Source of the DNA: Trachelipus rathkii
Taxonomy: Eukaryota > Arthropoda > Malacostraca > Isopoda > Trachelipodidae
NCBI GenBank assembly: GCA_015478945.1
Contig: JABUQX010117120.1
Location: 1-35,696, forward strand
DNA: 35,696 nucleotides
Reading direction: 5' to 3'
The notes below the pieces were generated by a model, which was not told the origin of the DNA, did no database searches, and saw only the letters and a list, made by a program, of their open reading frames with translations. This document shows, piece by piece, positions 14,561-25,991 of the stretch. Numbering within the stretch: position 1 is the first letter of the stretch; each line of letters starts with the position of its first letter. The position numbers and the translations under genes were made by a program.

Positions 14561-15825
14561 TTTATATTATTAAGTAATACAAACTTCCGTTTTAAGTAGA
14601 TAAAATTAATCATAATTGAAGATTATGATCCTAATATATTATATGGGTGTGTGTGTAATTTATATATATTAATGAATTATATTGAAACATATTATTTACT
14701 AGATAATCTGAAATATGAGTGTTAATCACTATTATAAATATAGACTATTTCAATAATAAAAATAGTATATGTATTATTGATTACTTTTCATAATATAATA
14801 AAAGAAAATATTTATAATACATTGAGTGATTCATATATAAATCTATTTTTATGGCCACCCCCATCACCTATTTTATATATTTACGTGATAAGATAGTGGT
14901 TGCAGTTATTATGTAATGTGGATTATACTAATTGAAAGTAAGTTAATATATGAGTTGTGTTATAAAAATTTAATGTTTTATAAATTAATTATATTAATTA
15001 AATATAGTTTTATATAATGTTAGTTATCGAATTTACTTGGTAATATTTTATTAATGTTTGCTTATTTTAATTAAGTTGGTTTTAGAAATATGAAATAAAC
15101 ACTTTAATTATGATAATATACTGTACCGGTATAACTTCAAAGACCCTCTTCTACTGAATGTAATAATTATATATTATATCATATATATATCCAACGATTT
15201 GACTACTACATTAATCACCATTACTATATTAAATATCTCATATATAATTAATAATATATTAATAAATAATAATATATATTATATATATAATGTATAGGGT
15301 AGAGAAAAATATATCTTATATATCAAAATAATCTTTTATAAGGTGATAGTAACATATTCTTAGGACTACAAAGTGTGGATGGTATATAACTGTAAGGTAA
15401 AAATATATAGAGTATACTTTTGAGAATACAAGTTGAGGTCTAAATACTCAGTTTAGGCAGTCATATTTATAATATATTTTATACTATAATATAATGGTAA
15501 TAATTCAGATATAAGTACTATATTGTTTAAACTATATCCTACAATATTTTAGGCTTATTTTCCATTAAATTATCTATTATAAGTAAGATAACGGTAGGGT
15601 AGATTTTACAACTTATAATTTATCCAATACTATGGGGTTATAGTATCTCCACCATTACTCTTGGGTTATAAATCTTAATATTAAATATATAATATATTAA
15701 TTATTATATAACTCATACCTTTATAATCTTTAATATTAAGTATAATATAATATATTAATTATATTATATTAAGTATATAATATATATATAGCACACATAT
15801 ATAATTTCAATTCATTATATTATGA
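14561..15825. other. A+T-rich intergenic sequence with a short degenerate duplication
   Basis: A+T-rich DNA of moderate complexity. Two similar segments begin at about 15671 and 15725 (aatcttaatattaa and aatctttaatattaag, each followed by a TA-rich stretch and attaatta), suggesting a roughly 54-bp tandem duplication that has since diverged. Low complexity makes the duplication uncertain. No gene is seen. Confidence 0.4.
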
Positions 15826-17300
15826 TTGACGCGCTAGACTATAAAAAAGAACTATCGTTGAGAGACGTCATTGTAATTCAGTGAGTAATTACCACAATTC
15901 TTATTTTATATTACTCTATAGATATAATTGATCCTTATATACATACCCGTTAGAATACTGCCATTGGCTATCAATATCTTAACTGTATTGCTAGTAATTT
16001 GATTGTTTTCTAAGCTAATTTATGGAGGCTTCTTCTACATTATTGTTTCCATTGCTAATTTTCAGATCTAATTGTTTATTAGTTTTCTAATAGGCTATTT
16101 TATAGCTTCTAATAATCTCTCTGCGCTTGATTGCTCGGCGTTATATTAGGTTATTTACATAGCTAAGTTAGTTCTATTCTCCTTTATAGTGTGTCGCAAT
16201 CATTTATTTTTCTTCCCTTGTATACACGTGATAAATAATAATAACATAAGTCTATAAGTTGCAATACACACGAACAAATCACTAAATGGGGTGTGAATTA
16301 AAATAGCTCACTAGCTCAATCATCTAATTCGAGTATAATGATGTCCGTCCATCCTTCTTTTTCTAATTGATTAAACATGCCAATCAACACAATTCCATTT
16401 TACTACACTATCAAGGCCGTTATCTCCATGCTAGGCGAATTTCAATCCATACTTATATAAAGCATATCACCAATCGCTAATCTCTCCTATTAGTCTTGAG
16501 ATACTATGACATGCTTATCTCTCTCCTCACTTACTATTTGTAAATAATAATTTAGTAAGTTGATACATCAATCTGTAAAATAAATAATCAGTATAGTAAA
16601 AAAATATGTATTCGTATAAAGAGTGTTATTATTAAGCTAAATCAAACCTTATATAAAAGATATATATGGTAACTGACAAATTGTTACAATACTACTATAT
16701 TTTCAACAAATACCTATGAAGTGATTATATATTCTTGTAGTAACTATGGTTATGTTTTAAGTTGTATTTATATATGGTGTTTATAAAAGTAGCGGTATAA
16801 AGAAATCTTATGATATTACGGTTATTATTAAGTTGTGGAGCTAAAATATATTTTTATGTATATTTAAATTTGACTGCTATTTAGCGATGTATCGTGATAG
16901 CATAATAAGGCTTTAGTTTAGTGGTGGTTATATAAAGGCACAAACCCTAATGGGCGAATAAAAATAGAGTTGATTCCGTATATACTGGTATGTCGAATGA
17001 TATGTGATTTATGTATAATATAAATATAGTAAATGATTCATTATTAATATTGTACGTTATAAATGATATTAGGGAGTATATTTATCAAATAATATAAATG
17101 TGGAAAATGCTAAATATTTTCATTAAAATTATTTATTTTTTAATACTCAATCTTAGGGGTTTTAAGTATTATTTTTATAAATTTCTTAGATAATTTTTAT
17201 TAATATTTTAAAACTATTTTAATAATATTATTTTAAGGTTGTTAAAATGGGCTTATTAACATATAATAAACACTATAAATAGTTTAAGTTATCATGCCTG
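15826..17300. other. Mixed-composition intergenic sequence with a C-to-G skew change
   Basis: From about 15880 to 16520 the plus strand is C-rich and G-poor, whereas from about 16730 to 17100 it is G-rich and C-poor. All frames are broken by frequent stops and nothing resembles a known gene, RNA or repeat. Confidence 0.4.
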
Positions 17301-19295
17301 TATGGAATCTTAATTCAATTGACATGTAGAGAAATAAAAACGAAAAATCTATTTTGTTTTTTCTTCGGACGACTTCTTCCCTAATTAAGTGTTTTTATCA
17401 GATTACTTATGAAATTTTCAACTTTAATCCGTTTACTTGTTTTCAAATTAAAGACGTCAACAAAAACTATATAACATTTTATTTATGCTAGAATTTAGGG
17501 ACCGAACAATATGATAGTTTTTAATTATATAATCTTGATATAATAGGCTGAAAATCATATTTGTTCCACTACAGGTTTAAATTAACTTAAATGAGTGATT
17601 GCACCATTAATAAACTTAGGAATATTTTATGCATTCGTCATTAATAAGATCAATGTTTTAACTTCAGTTTTAGGTTTTATAGTAATAAATGACTTTTATA
17701 GTGATGAGGTGCAATGTGAGTTTCCTTTTAATATTAAATTAAAATTCTCATGAGATAGTTTTTGTTTACTTAAAAAAAATTAATATTACGTCTTTCTCAA
17801 TTCTTTATAGAACTTAAAATGGAGTAATTTTATGGGTATATAAATTGAATTTATGCTGGACAAAGAATAAACATTACAAGTTTAGATACACATTTTTACA
17901 TGCTTTTTAAATTATTCAAGAAAACAATGGTTTTAATGTCTTAAAAGCAAGTAAAGAAATCCTATTGAACTCTAATATTTGTGATAAAAGAGATTAAGTT
18001 TTATATTTAAGTTAATCAAGTTAAGATAATTAACTTGATATAAAAGGTTTTAAATATTTGGGGTAAAATTTAATAAATTAGTAAGAATCGAAGCGGAAGG
18101 CATGCAAAAGATAAATTATTGGATAATGCCAACGATGTAAAACTATAAGAGGTTCATTGATGTAGATAATACCAAATAGTCATTTCAGTAGATGAGTGTT
18201 GATACTATTTTAAGTAAACGAGTATGTTTCCAATTTTTCACACATAATTTAGGCGAAAGCAGGGCACCTCATGGGGAAGTAGGAGAGGGCACAGTTTGGA
18301 ATATGTCTCTTTCATATTTAGGAGGGTCAAGCCAAATATTTAGTAATGAAAGAATATAGCATTAATATTTGCGCTATATAGTTGAGCATATAAAAATTTG
18401 ATCTAATATTAAAAAAAAAATTAAATAAATTTTTTCAACAATCGTTTAATATCCTCAAGATATAAAAAAAATTAATAAATTTCTTTAATCCGATACTTCG
18501 GTAGAAATTTTAAAGTAAGAAATATTACGTTCATTAATTCTGACGTATTACTCTACTGTTGTCAATTATTATAAATTAATAAATATGTTTAAATAGAATA
18601 TTAATGTTAATGTTATTAAGTATATCGCATATTATATAATAAAACTGAATAATTATAAAGATATACGTACCTGTCATACTACTTCACAATTTGAAGCAAC
18701 AATAACGATAATAGTAATATTAATGATTCATATTTGATGAATTATTATTATATAAGTTATTATTATTTTAAATCTTAATTTTAATAAGATAATGATATAA
18801 TTTATATTATGGTATATTTATGAATTATTAAATCCCAAAAATTAAATCACTGTTGACTATTACGAATGAAGAACAAAGAGACAAGGAGATACTAAAAAAG
18901 CAATTTATAATTACGTGAATATGATTATAGGTTGATGTGAGCATAAGTTTGTATTGGGGCATAATATTAAATATTAAGCCGGGGTGGCCCATTAGTAACC
19001 CTGTATCTGGAGGTTGTGATATTAATATAATTATTGTAAATTAAATTGAATTTAATTATTATTATAAATTCTTAAATAATATTATATTAAATGTAATTGA
19101 TTTTAAATAAAAGTATGTTCCTATTCAGCATGAATAAAATAGTTTGATTTATTAATATAGCGAATTTTATTGGCAACTTATTTATTCGAGTCGTATTATT
19201 GTTTTAGTTAATTATACTATTAGCGTAATTTTTTCGAAGTAACGTAATTAAATAATTTCATCTTTATTTTATTCTTAAGAAAATCAAATATTACT
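17301..19295. other. Mixed A+T-rich intergenic sequence, no gene seen
   Basis: This is moderately complex DNA with frequent stops in all frames. Balanced patches occur at 18250-18340 (agggcacctcatggggaag) and 18977-19016 (ccggggtggccc). A short A/T duplication with period near 55 bp is seen around 18408-18490, where A-run, ttaa(t)aaattt and a T-run recur. None of this identifies a functional feature. Confidence 0.4.
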
Positions 19296-19297
19296 AT

Positions 19298-19311
19298 ACT
19301 TCAACTGAAGT
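19298..19311. other. Perfect 6-bp inverted repeat with 2-base spacer
   Basis: acttca is followed after two bases by its exact reverse complement tgaagt. Such short inverted repeats arise by chance at this length, and no neighbouring element explains it. Confidence 0.35.
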
Positions 19312-19640
19312 TGCACTCGTCCGGGTTTCATCTATTGGGGTGGGGTGGGAATTATATCTAGGGATCAACATGGTTCCACAACAAAAACCACAACCCAATA
19401 ATTATCAGTATCAGAACCAAAAACTCGGGGCAGTCCGAGACAACCCTACGACCGAGAAATACTCCGGGAACAGAAACACTGAAGAAAGTAAGAATGTTTG
19501 GTTAGTGTATGTAGCAGGTTACAGAAGCACAATTTTTAGTTAGAAGTACCGCAACTCGACTTCATACAAAAGTTGCTGGGAAAAGTGTGTGTTGAAAGAC
19601 CGAAGTTGGAGTTTCCTTTCAGTTTGGGTTTTAAAATTTA
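19300..19640. other. Balanced-composition island containing a short open frame, not supported as a gene
   Basis: This island is richer in G and C than its flanks and contains a G-rich patch (ggggtggggtggg at about 19337-19349). A 67-codon plus-strand frame (19340-19543) encodes a hydrophilic N/Q-rich peptide with no recognisable domain. There is no convincing splice or polyadenylation context around it. A 5-bp stem (ctcgg/ccgag, 19424-19439, 6-base loop) lies within. It could be an exon fragment or a decayed repeat, and I cannot decide between these. Confidence 0.25.
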
Positions 19641-20097
19641 CAAGTAAATAAATTATTAATTATATTAATTTTCGAAATTTTCAAAAGTTTAATAACTTTA
19701 ATTTATTTTTATTAGAGTTAGATATCGTTTCTAAAAAATTCTTTGAGGTTAGAAGACACAACAACACAAAATGAGTTTTGGTTCAACAAATTATTTTTTA
19801 ATTAGCTTGAGATTATTTATGAAAAAACCTAATCATAAATTTTTTGGATTTGATCTGTTATTAACTACTAAGTTTGAAAAGAGTTCCAACTGGTCGGGGA
19901 GCTGCAATTAATTTCAAATTGTCCATCTGTTAGATTCAGAAAAGATTTATGTTAATATTACGATATCGTAAAAAGATATGCATGTCGGTTTTTGGAAGAT
20001 TTAGAAAAACATCCGAGAGACTATAGATTTTAAACTTTTTTTAAATTAAACAAATAAAAAATTCCTCCAGTAAAAGCTCCACATACACATCTACATT
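19641..20097. other. A+T-rich sequence, nothing recognised
   Basis: Moderately A+T-rich with T and A runs and no open frame above background. No tRNA-like boxes, tandem repeats or transposon ends were seen. Confidence 0.45.
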
Positions 20098-20150
20098 AGA
20101 GCTGGGTCGCCGTTGGTGGGCGCCAGCCCGGGCCATCCCCCCCGCCCAAA
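20098..20150. other. Isolated GC-rich spike with nested palindromes
   Basis: About 50 bp are strongly G+C-rich within an A+T-rich region. The segment contains the palindromes ggcgcc (20119-20124) and gcccgggc (20126-20133). An outer inverted pair, tgggcg (20117-20122) and cgccca (20143-20148), encloses most of it. A run of seven C (20137-20143) leads into gcccaaatt. C/G-run boundaries next to A+T-rich DNA are seen near the ends of some invertebrate DNA transposons, so this may be a terminal fragment of one. No coding content is visible. Confidence 0.4.
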
Positions 20151-20179
20151 TTAAAATAATTAATATATATCGCCAATAC

Positions 20180-20220
20180 CAGGGGCAGATTGTAGGGGTC
20201 ATTCTTGTGGCTACACTTAC
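20180..20220 (+). mobile_element. Possible hAT-type terminal inverted repeat fragment
   Basis: The sequence beginning caggggcagattgtagggg resembles the CAGGGG-type start known for many hAT-superfamily elements. It begins just to the right of an A+T-rich stretch. No matching inverted terminus was found downstream and no 8-bp target duplication could be confirmed, so at best this is one end of a decayed non-autonomous copy. The nearby GC spike could belong to the same or an adjacent element. Recognition rests on a short motif only. Confidence 0.2.
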
Positions 20221-20299
20221 AATTATAACAAATAAGATAAGGCATTAATTTTCTTTCAATTTAGAAAAAAACATAAAAATATGTTTAGCTAAAACAAGA

Positions 20300-20545
20300 C
20301 TGCATATTTGTACAAAATATATATATTTTTTGTGATAATAAAACATTCTTTAGTTAATAAAACATTCTCTGGACGGTGCGCATACGCTCTACCACCGAGT
20401 CGTACGAATGAGTATGAGGCGCCTGAGAATTGCGTGCTACTTGACGTAGCCAGCTGCCTTCGATCAAGATTGTATTACTATTCTTATTCGCTCTGCGGCT
20501 GTTTGTCGATTTTTGCTTATTTGTTATTAATCATATAAATTACGC
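20300..20545. other. Balanced island with a minus-strand A-box-like sequence, unassigned
   Basis: Between about 20370 and 20515 the composition is close to balanced. On the minus strand, the sequence covering 20386-20404 reads tacgactcggtggtagagc, which resembles the D-arm/A-box of a tRNA. No B box (GTTCNANNC) occurs at the expected spacing, so no tRNA gene is called. The 76-codon plus-strand frame here (20308-20538) has no recognisable motif. It could be a truncated tRNA-derived SINE or unrelated single-copy DNA. Confidence 0.25.
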
Positions 20546-20559
20546 ACTCCTTATTAAGT

Positions 20560-21085
20560 CTCAATGTTTCTTTTTGATACGAATAATAAATATAACTATA
20601 TTTTTTAATTTAATTAATGTAATTCATTAAATATATAATAGCATTAATATATATATTCCTTATAATTTAATAATTATATATATATATATTTTTCATCTAA
20701 ATTATATTATAATTATATATCTAATATAATATTATAATAATACTAAATCTTATTAAATATATAATTTATTTTATTTATAATATATCTAGTAAAATTACTA
20801 TATATATTTATATTATATTATATATAAAATTTATTATTTTTTATATATAATAATTATATTAATAATATATATTTAATAATATTAATATATATATTAATAT
20901 ATATATATATTATTAATAATATAATATTATATATATATATTATAAATATATATTAACCATTTTATAATATATATATTATATATTATACTATTGATTATAT
21001 ATTATTAATTATATTATTGTATAAATATATATAATATATAATATATTATTACATATATACCATATATACTATAAATATAGTATAG
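20560..21085. repeat. TA-rich degenerate microsatellite block
   Basis: Nearly pure A/T, with TA runs especially at 20665-20700 and 20880-21070. It ends at the more complex island beginning near 21086. Mutated (TA)n with some TTA words is the simplest description. Confidence 0.75.
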
Positions 21086-21640
21086 TAGAGGGACTCTTGC
21101 ACTGTGCTACTCGTGCTCAAGCAAGATTTGACATTTTAAGAAACTATCGTATTTTATGTAAATCTTTCTAAGTATTACGATAAGATTATCTCCGTTATTT
21201 TATGCGAAAGTTGGTTCAATAAATGAATTTATTACATAATAAAATACTACTAGAGATTATGCAATAATTGAATACGAAAAAAGGGAACAAGAAGCACGCT
21301 ATTGAATACTGGTTTTAACGCATTAAAATAGCACTAATCCGTGCCCACTTGGCGGATATCATATCTGTGAATATTAGAGTATAAAAATATTATTTATAAA
21401 TACTATTGAGTTTATTTAAATGATAATTAAAATAACTATACATAATTAATACATTATTTTTTTTTTTATTTTTTATAATAACCAAAAAAAATTAAATTTT
21501 TATAAAAGCAATTAAAAATATTATAAAAAATATTAATAAATACTTAGAATCACTAAAGAAAAAAAAAAGGATACAAAAAATTAAAAAGATACTTTGTTAA
21601 GATAAAAAATGTTAAAAATGAGACAATCAAATATTATATA
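21086..21640. other. Mixed island followed by A-run-rich sequence
   Basis: The segment 21086-21370 is of moderate complexity, while 21455-21620 is full of A and T runs (poly-T at about 21459-21468, A runs near 21484 and 21560). No open frame, RNA or transposon signature was recognised. Confidence 0.45.
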
Positions 21641-21825
21641 TATATTAAATAATATATTATATTAATATTTTAATTTAATTTATATATTATAATAATTATA
21701 TAATATATTATATATTAATATATTAATAATAATATAATAATATATATAATCTATTAATAATATATATAATATATATATTATATATATAGTATATATATAA
21801 TATATACAGGTATACTATATAAAGA
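21640..21825. repeat. TA-rich microsatellite block
   Basis: Consists of imperfect TA and TAT repeats with almost no G or C, bounded on the right by more complex sequence at about 21826. Confidence 0.75.
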
Positions 21826-22190
21826 ATTAGGCTTAGGGTCTGTTATTTATCCTTTTTTTTTAAATAATGATACGCGGAGTTTGCTTCTAAAAGATCCACA
21901 AATTTAAACCTTTATGTTACTTAAAAAGTAATAAATTACGCAAATAGTTTTTTTATTTCGTTTTATGTTCTTTTCCTCTTATATATTGTTTTCCTCTTTG
22001 GTTAATCTTCGGAAATTTAATGCCTCATATCATTTATTAGCAATCCGGAATGTTCAGGTAGTCTTAATCTTCCGATCGATTTATGTATTTGTATTGTTAT
22101 GGTTGTTGAATTAACTGAAATCCTTAACTGGTACAAACTTTGGTCAGCATTTTGGCTACTTTCACAGATTGTGGATCTAAGTGGCGGTTT
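21826..22190. other. Intergenic sequence, nothing recognised
   Basis: Moderately A+T-rich DNA of ordinary complexity. A plus-strand frame begins at 22099 but quickly enters the CT tract, and its L/S/F-rich translation is simply the repeat read through. No function can be assigned. Confidence 0.4.
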
Positions 22191-22194
22191 ATTT

Positions 22195-22333
22195 TTAAAC
22201 TCTCTTCTTCTCTCAACTCATCTCTTTCCTTTCTCTCTGCTCTTCTCATCTCTCTCTCTTCTCTCTACTCTATCTCTCTCACATCATTCTTTCTCTTTCT
22301 ATCTATCTCTTTTTCCCTCTCTTTCAAGTATAT
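22195..22333. repeat. CT-rich polypyrimidine tract (degenerate CT/CTT)
   Basis: The plus strand is almost entirely T and C, in ctct, cttc and ctttct words, with few purines. The overlapping plus-strand frames (22099-22422 and 22140-22358) are translations of this tract, rich in L, S and F. A long polypyrimidine:polypurine duplex of this kind can in principle adopt triplex conformations. Confidence 0.8.
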
Positions 22334-22454
22334 TTCATTTTTGTCCTTTTTCAATTAATGCTATTCATACTTTTGCTTTGCGTAGAACTCATATCATGCA
22401 CGTAAGTGTAGTGTATGTATGAAGACAATAAAAATCTTTGTTGTTTTTTTTTAA

Positions 22455-22570
22455 ATTCTTTCACGTATTCTCTTCTACTTCTTCTTTTTCTTTCTTCTCT
22501 TTCTTCTTTCCTCTTTTCTTCTTCATCTTCTTTATTCTCTTCTTTTCTTCTTCTTCTGATCTTCCATTCT
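22455..22570. repeat. CTT-rich polypyrimidine tract
   Basis: A second tract of mainly ctt and ttc words on the plus strand, separated from the first by about 120 bp of ordinary sequence. It continues the strong shortage of G on this strand. No gene is associated with it. Confidence 0.8.
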
Positions 22571-22755
22571 TAGGGTGTTACAAACAACTCGAATAATATT
22601 TGCTAACATTTTAATTACATGAGTGAATTCAAAATTGAAATATTTAAGTTTGATGAACATTTAAACTATTTTAAAACCAGTTTTATTTGCATTGTATATT
22701 CACCATAATATTTTTCTCCAACCTACATTTTTTTTTAGTTTATTTACCATGTGCA

Positions 22756-22910
22756 GATTATTAATTATATTATTAATTATTATTATTATTATTATTATAA
22801 TTATTTTCTTATATTATTCATTAATTATTAATTATTATTATTATTATTTTATTTGTTATTATCATTGTTATCTATTATTTATTTATTATTTTATATATTA
22901 TTGATTTTTA
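22756..22910. repeat. TTA/ATT trinucleotide-rich tract
   Basis: Consists of ttatta and attatt words with a near-perfect run at about 22773-22797. The plus-strand 70-codon frame here (22692-22904) is only poly-I/Y/L encoded by the repeat. It is opposite in strand sense to the TAA tract about 200 bp to the right. Confidence 0.75.
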
Positions 22911-23099
22911 TTAATTGAAGAAATAAAAATTATTGTATTCTTATTACTTTTTATTATAATTATTACTTAAAATATATAACTATTATATTATTAATTCAAA
23001 TTAATTAAATAAACAAGAAGAAGTTAAAAAATAAAATTCACCTATTATTAAAATTTATAGTAATAACAGAATTAAATAAAAATATAATTAATAATAAAA

Positions 23100-23200
23100 T
23101 CACTATTAATATATAAATAATAATAATATAATAATAATCAATAATATAATAATATAATAAAATAATATAATAATAAATAATATATAATAATAATAATAAC
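23100..23200. repeat. TAA/AAT trinucleotide-rich tract
   Basis: An A-rich array of ataata and taataa words without G. It runs directly into the CAA array at position 23201, so the two look like one array in which T has been replaced by C in the repeat unit, or two adjoining expansions. Confidence 0.75.
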
Positions 23201-23587
23201 CTCTAACAAACAAAAACAACACAACACAAAACAACATTTACCAACAATAAAAAAGCTAACTACAACGGACAAACAACAAACAACAACAACAACATAAACA
23301 ATAATAACAGTAACAACAGGAACAAACAACAAAACAAAATCAACACAAAACAAAAACAACAAAACACACCAGATGACGAAACAACACTTCATCATATCAT
23401 TCTTCAACAACACACAACTCTAACACTCTCTCCATTATCACAACAGCAAAATAACCACACAAACAACAACAAACAAAAAATATTATAAACAATATCAACA
23501 AAACAACAACAACCAACACACAACACAACAAACACAGAAACTGCAAAATAACTCACAACACACAAAACAAACACACAACACACAAAT

Positions 23588-23671
<84 letters not shown>

Positions 23672-25204
23672 CTATCAACATCAGAGGGTGACGACGAAGC
23701 CGCGACAACCAAAACAACATCAGCAACGACAATACAACAACATACAACAAATACACAACAACAACGCAACTCAATCTCTCCAACAACAACCACAACACAA
23801 CAACAACAAAACAACAAACAACACAGAAACAAACAACAATGCGTGTGTCACTCGCTTCCAAACAAGAACAACAACTCTAAAAATCTGTAACAAAACACAA
23901 AACAAACACACAACAAACAACAACCAAACAGCAAACAACAACAAAAACATTAAAAACAACACTAACAACAACAAAAACAAAACACAACGAAACTCTAAAA
24001 CAACATAACAAAACGAGACGAACGACGACGCAACAACAAACACAAAACCACAACAACAACAACAACAACAACCACAACAACAACAACAACACTAACAACA
24101 ATAACTCCAACAACAAAATACAACAAAAAACACAACAAACAACAAAATCAAATACAGATCTAGCGAAACAAAAAACAAAACACAAAATCAATAGCATGAG
24201 CACTGACTCAACACAACAACAACAGCAACACCAAACAACAAACAACAACAAAAACACAACACAACACAACGAAAACAACAACAACAACCATCAACAACAA
24301 CCTCTAACAACAACTCCCCCACAACAACAACACACCGTACAGACAACAAACTCTAACAAACAAATACAACAACAAGCGAAAATAATCAACAACCTAACAA
24401 CATCAGCAACAACGTTCCCAATAACAAAAAAATACTTAATAACAACTCCAAACTAATACAACACAAACAACAACAAAAACAACAAAAGCACAACAACAAA
24501 CCAAAAACAACAAAACACAAACTTCCAACAACAACAAAAAAACAACATATAACAACTGACAATATCAAACAGCATACACCAACACAAACATACATAATTT
24601 CAATCAACAAAGTATTCTAAACTTAAAACTTAAAAACTAACATACGCAACAACAACAACACAACACAAATAACTCTAACAACCAATCACAAACTAACACA
24701 ACAAACAACAACAAAACAAACAGCACCCATAAAAACACTATATCAACAAGCTCCAACCATACAACAACACTCTAGACAACAAAAACAAAACAATTAACAA
24801 CACAAAAAAACAAAAACTACGTAACTTATACATAAAAAAACTATTCAACAACAACTCAAAAACAAACAACGAACATAAACAACAACACAAACAACACATA
24901 CAACACAAACAATCACCAACTCTAACAACACTCTACGATAAACTCCAAAACAAACAACAACAAAACAAACAACAACAAAACAGACAACATAATACAAATC
25001 ATGCATCCAACATATATTGTAACAAATCTAAAACAAATCCAACACAATCAACAAACTCAACAATAATCTAATGAGCAACTACAACAACTCCATAACAAAA
25101 CAATAACAACTACTATATACTCAAACATTCAACGATCATTACAACATTTCAACAATCAACATTCAAACATCAACAAAAAACAATCAACAATCGAACAAAC
25201 AACA
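23201..25204. repeat. 2-kb degenerate CAA (AAC) array, plus strand almost free of G
   Basis: About 2 kb of the plus strand consists largely of aac, caa and aca words with only occasional G and T. The purest run is at 23588-23672. A short word, ctctaaca, recurs at 23201, 23418, 24302, 24351, 24673 and 24920, with related ctctaaaa forms at 23875 and 23993, so the array is not simply a uniformly mutated trinucleotide. Long frames on the plus strand (N/Q/T-rich) and the minus strand (C/V/L-rich) are translations of the repeat and show no start, domain or splice context. The right boundary is at about 25204, where gagagcgagc begins. Confidence 0.85.
23588..23672. repeat. Near-perfect (AAC)n microsatellite core
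   Basis: About 28 consecutive AAC units, interrupted only by a single extra A near 23633-23635. This is the purest part of the 2-kb array and the likeliest site of recent length change. A second shorter pure run lies at about 24050-24072. Confidence 0.9.
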
Positions 25205-25843
25205 GAGAGCGAGCATACAACTATGACTCATACAACTTTATAGCTAAAGAACCGAAAATTTGAGGTATCACTGACATGAAATTTAGTTCTGAATTTAGAA
25301 AGCTTTTTTTTTGGGTCACAATTTTTTATATAAATTGTAATGAACTATAAAATTGTCACAAATTTCCGATTTTCTCAATGACCCCTATATATAGAGAAAA
25401 AGTACCCATATATATTAATAAATACATATGAACAAATAAATAAAATAATGAATAAATAAGATTAATATTTATAAATAAATTAGAAATAAAATTCGAAGAG
25501 AGTATTAAAATTATCTTTATCCATTATTCTCATCAGTAAGAAAGCAATATGAGCGAAGATATAAAATAAATGAATTTTCATTTTTTTTTCATTGGGTATT
25601 AGTTTAGAAGAACTTAATATAAATAAACTTATTACAAATAATAATAATAAAATATTGTTATTAATTGCAATATTATATAGTGTTAGTTTTATGAAGATTA
25701 ACTCCTATAAAAGTCATCACAGTGAAGCCTTAATATTTAAAAAAAACTCTGTCTTTCCTGATTGATTTTCATTTTAAATTTTCATTACTTATTAAATTTT
25801 AAATTAAAGATTTCGATTGATTGAGGGAAATTCCTAAAATTTT
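25205..25843. other. A+T-rich intergenic sequence, nothing recognised
   Basis: After the CAA array the sequence returns to ordinary A+T-rich complexity with short A and T runs (for example the T run near 25306-25313). No open frame, RNA box or repeat family was recognised. Confidence 0.45.
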
Positions 25844-25991
25844 TCGGGTTACTTCTATCCGTCTCGATCTCCTCTCTTACATCTCATCTTCTTCTCTTAT
25901 CATTCTTCAAATCTTCACTATTCATCTCCAAAACATCTCTGTCATTTCTTTTTCTAGTCTTCTCTCTCCTTCTCCTCTTCTCTTCTACATT
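25844..25991. repeat. CT-rich tract with an 11-base left flank shared with the next tract
   Basis: The tract starts with tcgggttactt (25844-25854), followed by tctc, cttctc and ctcctt words. The short plus-strand frame overlapping it (25821-26009) is a translation of the tract, rich in S and L. The flank is found again, base for base, at 26300-26310. Confidence 0.75.

Noticed and set aside
19340..19543. 67-codon N/Q-rich plus-strand frame
   Set aside because: It begins inside a G-rich patch, has no recognisable domain and lacks a polyadenylation or splice context. It is kept only as part of an unassigned island.
22099..22422. 107-codon L/S/F-rich frame that could look like a membrane protein
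   Set aside because: Its hydrophobic composition comes directly from the CT tract (CTC, CTT, TCT, TTC codons), not from a real membrane protein.
23404..24287. Several overlapping open frames of 90-142 codons on both strands
   Set aside because: They are translations of the CAA array: N/Q/T-rich on the plus strand, and C/V/L-rich on the minus strand in two frames. The array has few G or T to make stops on the plus strand, so long frames are expected. No domain, start context or splice site was seen.
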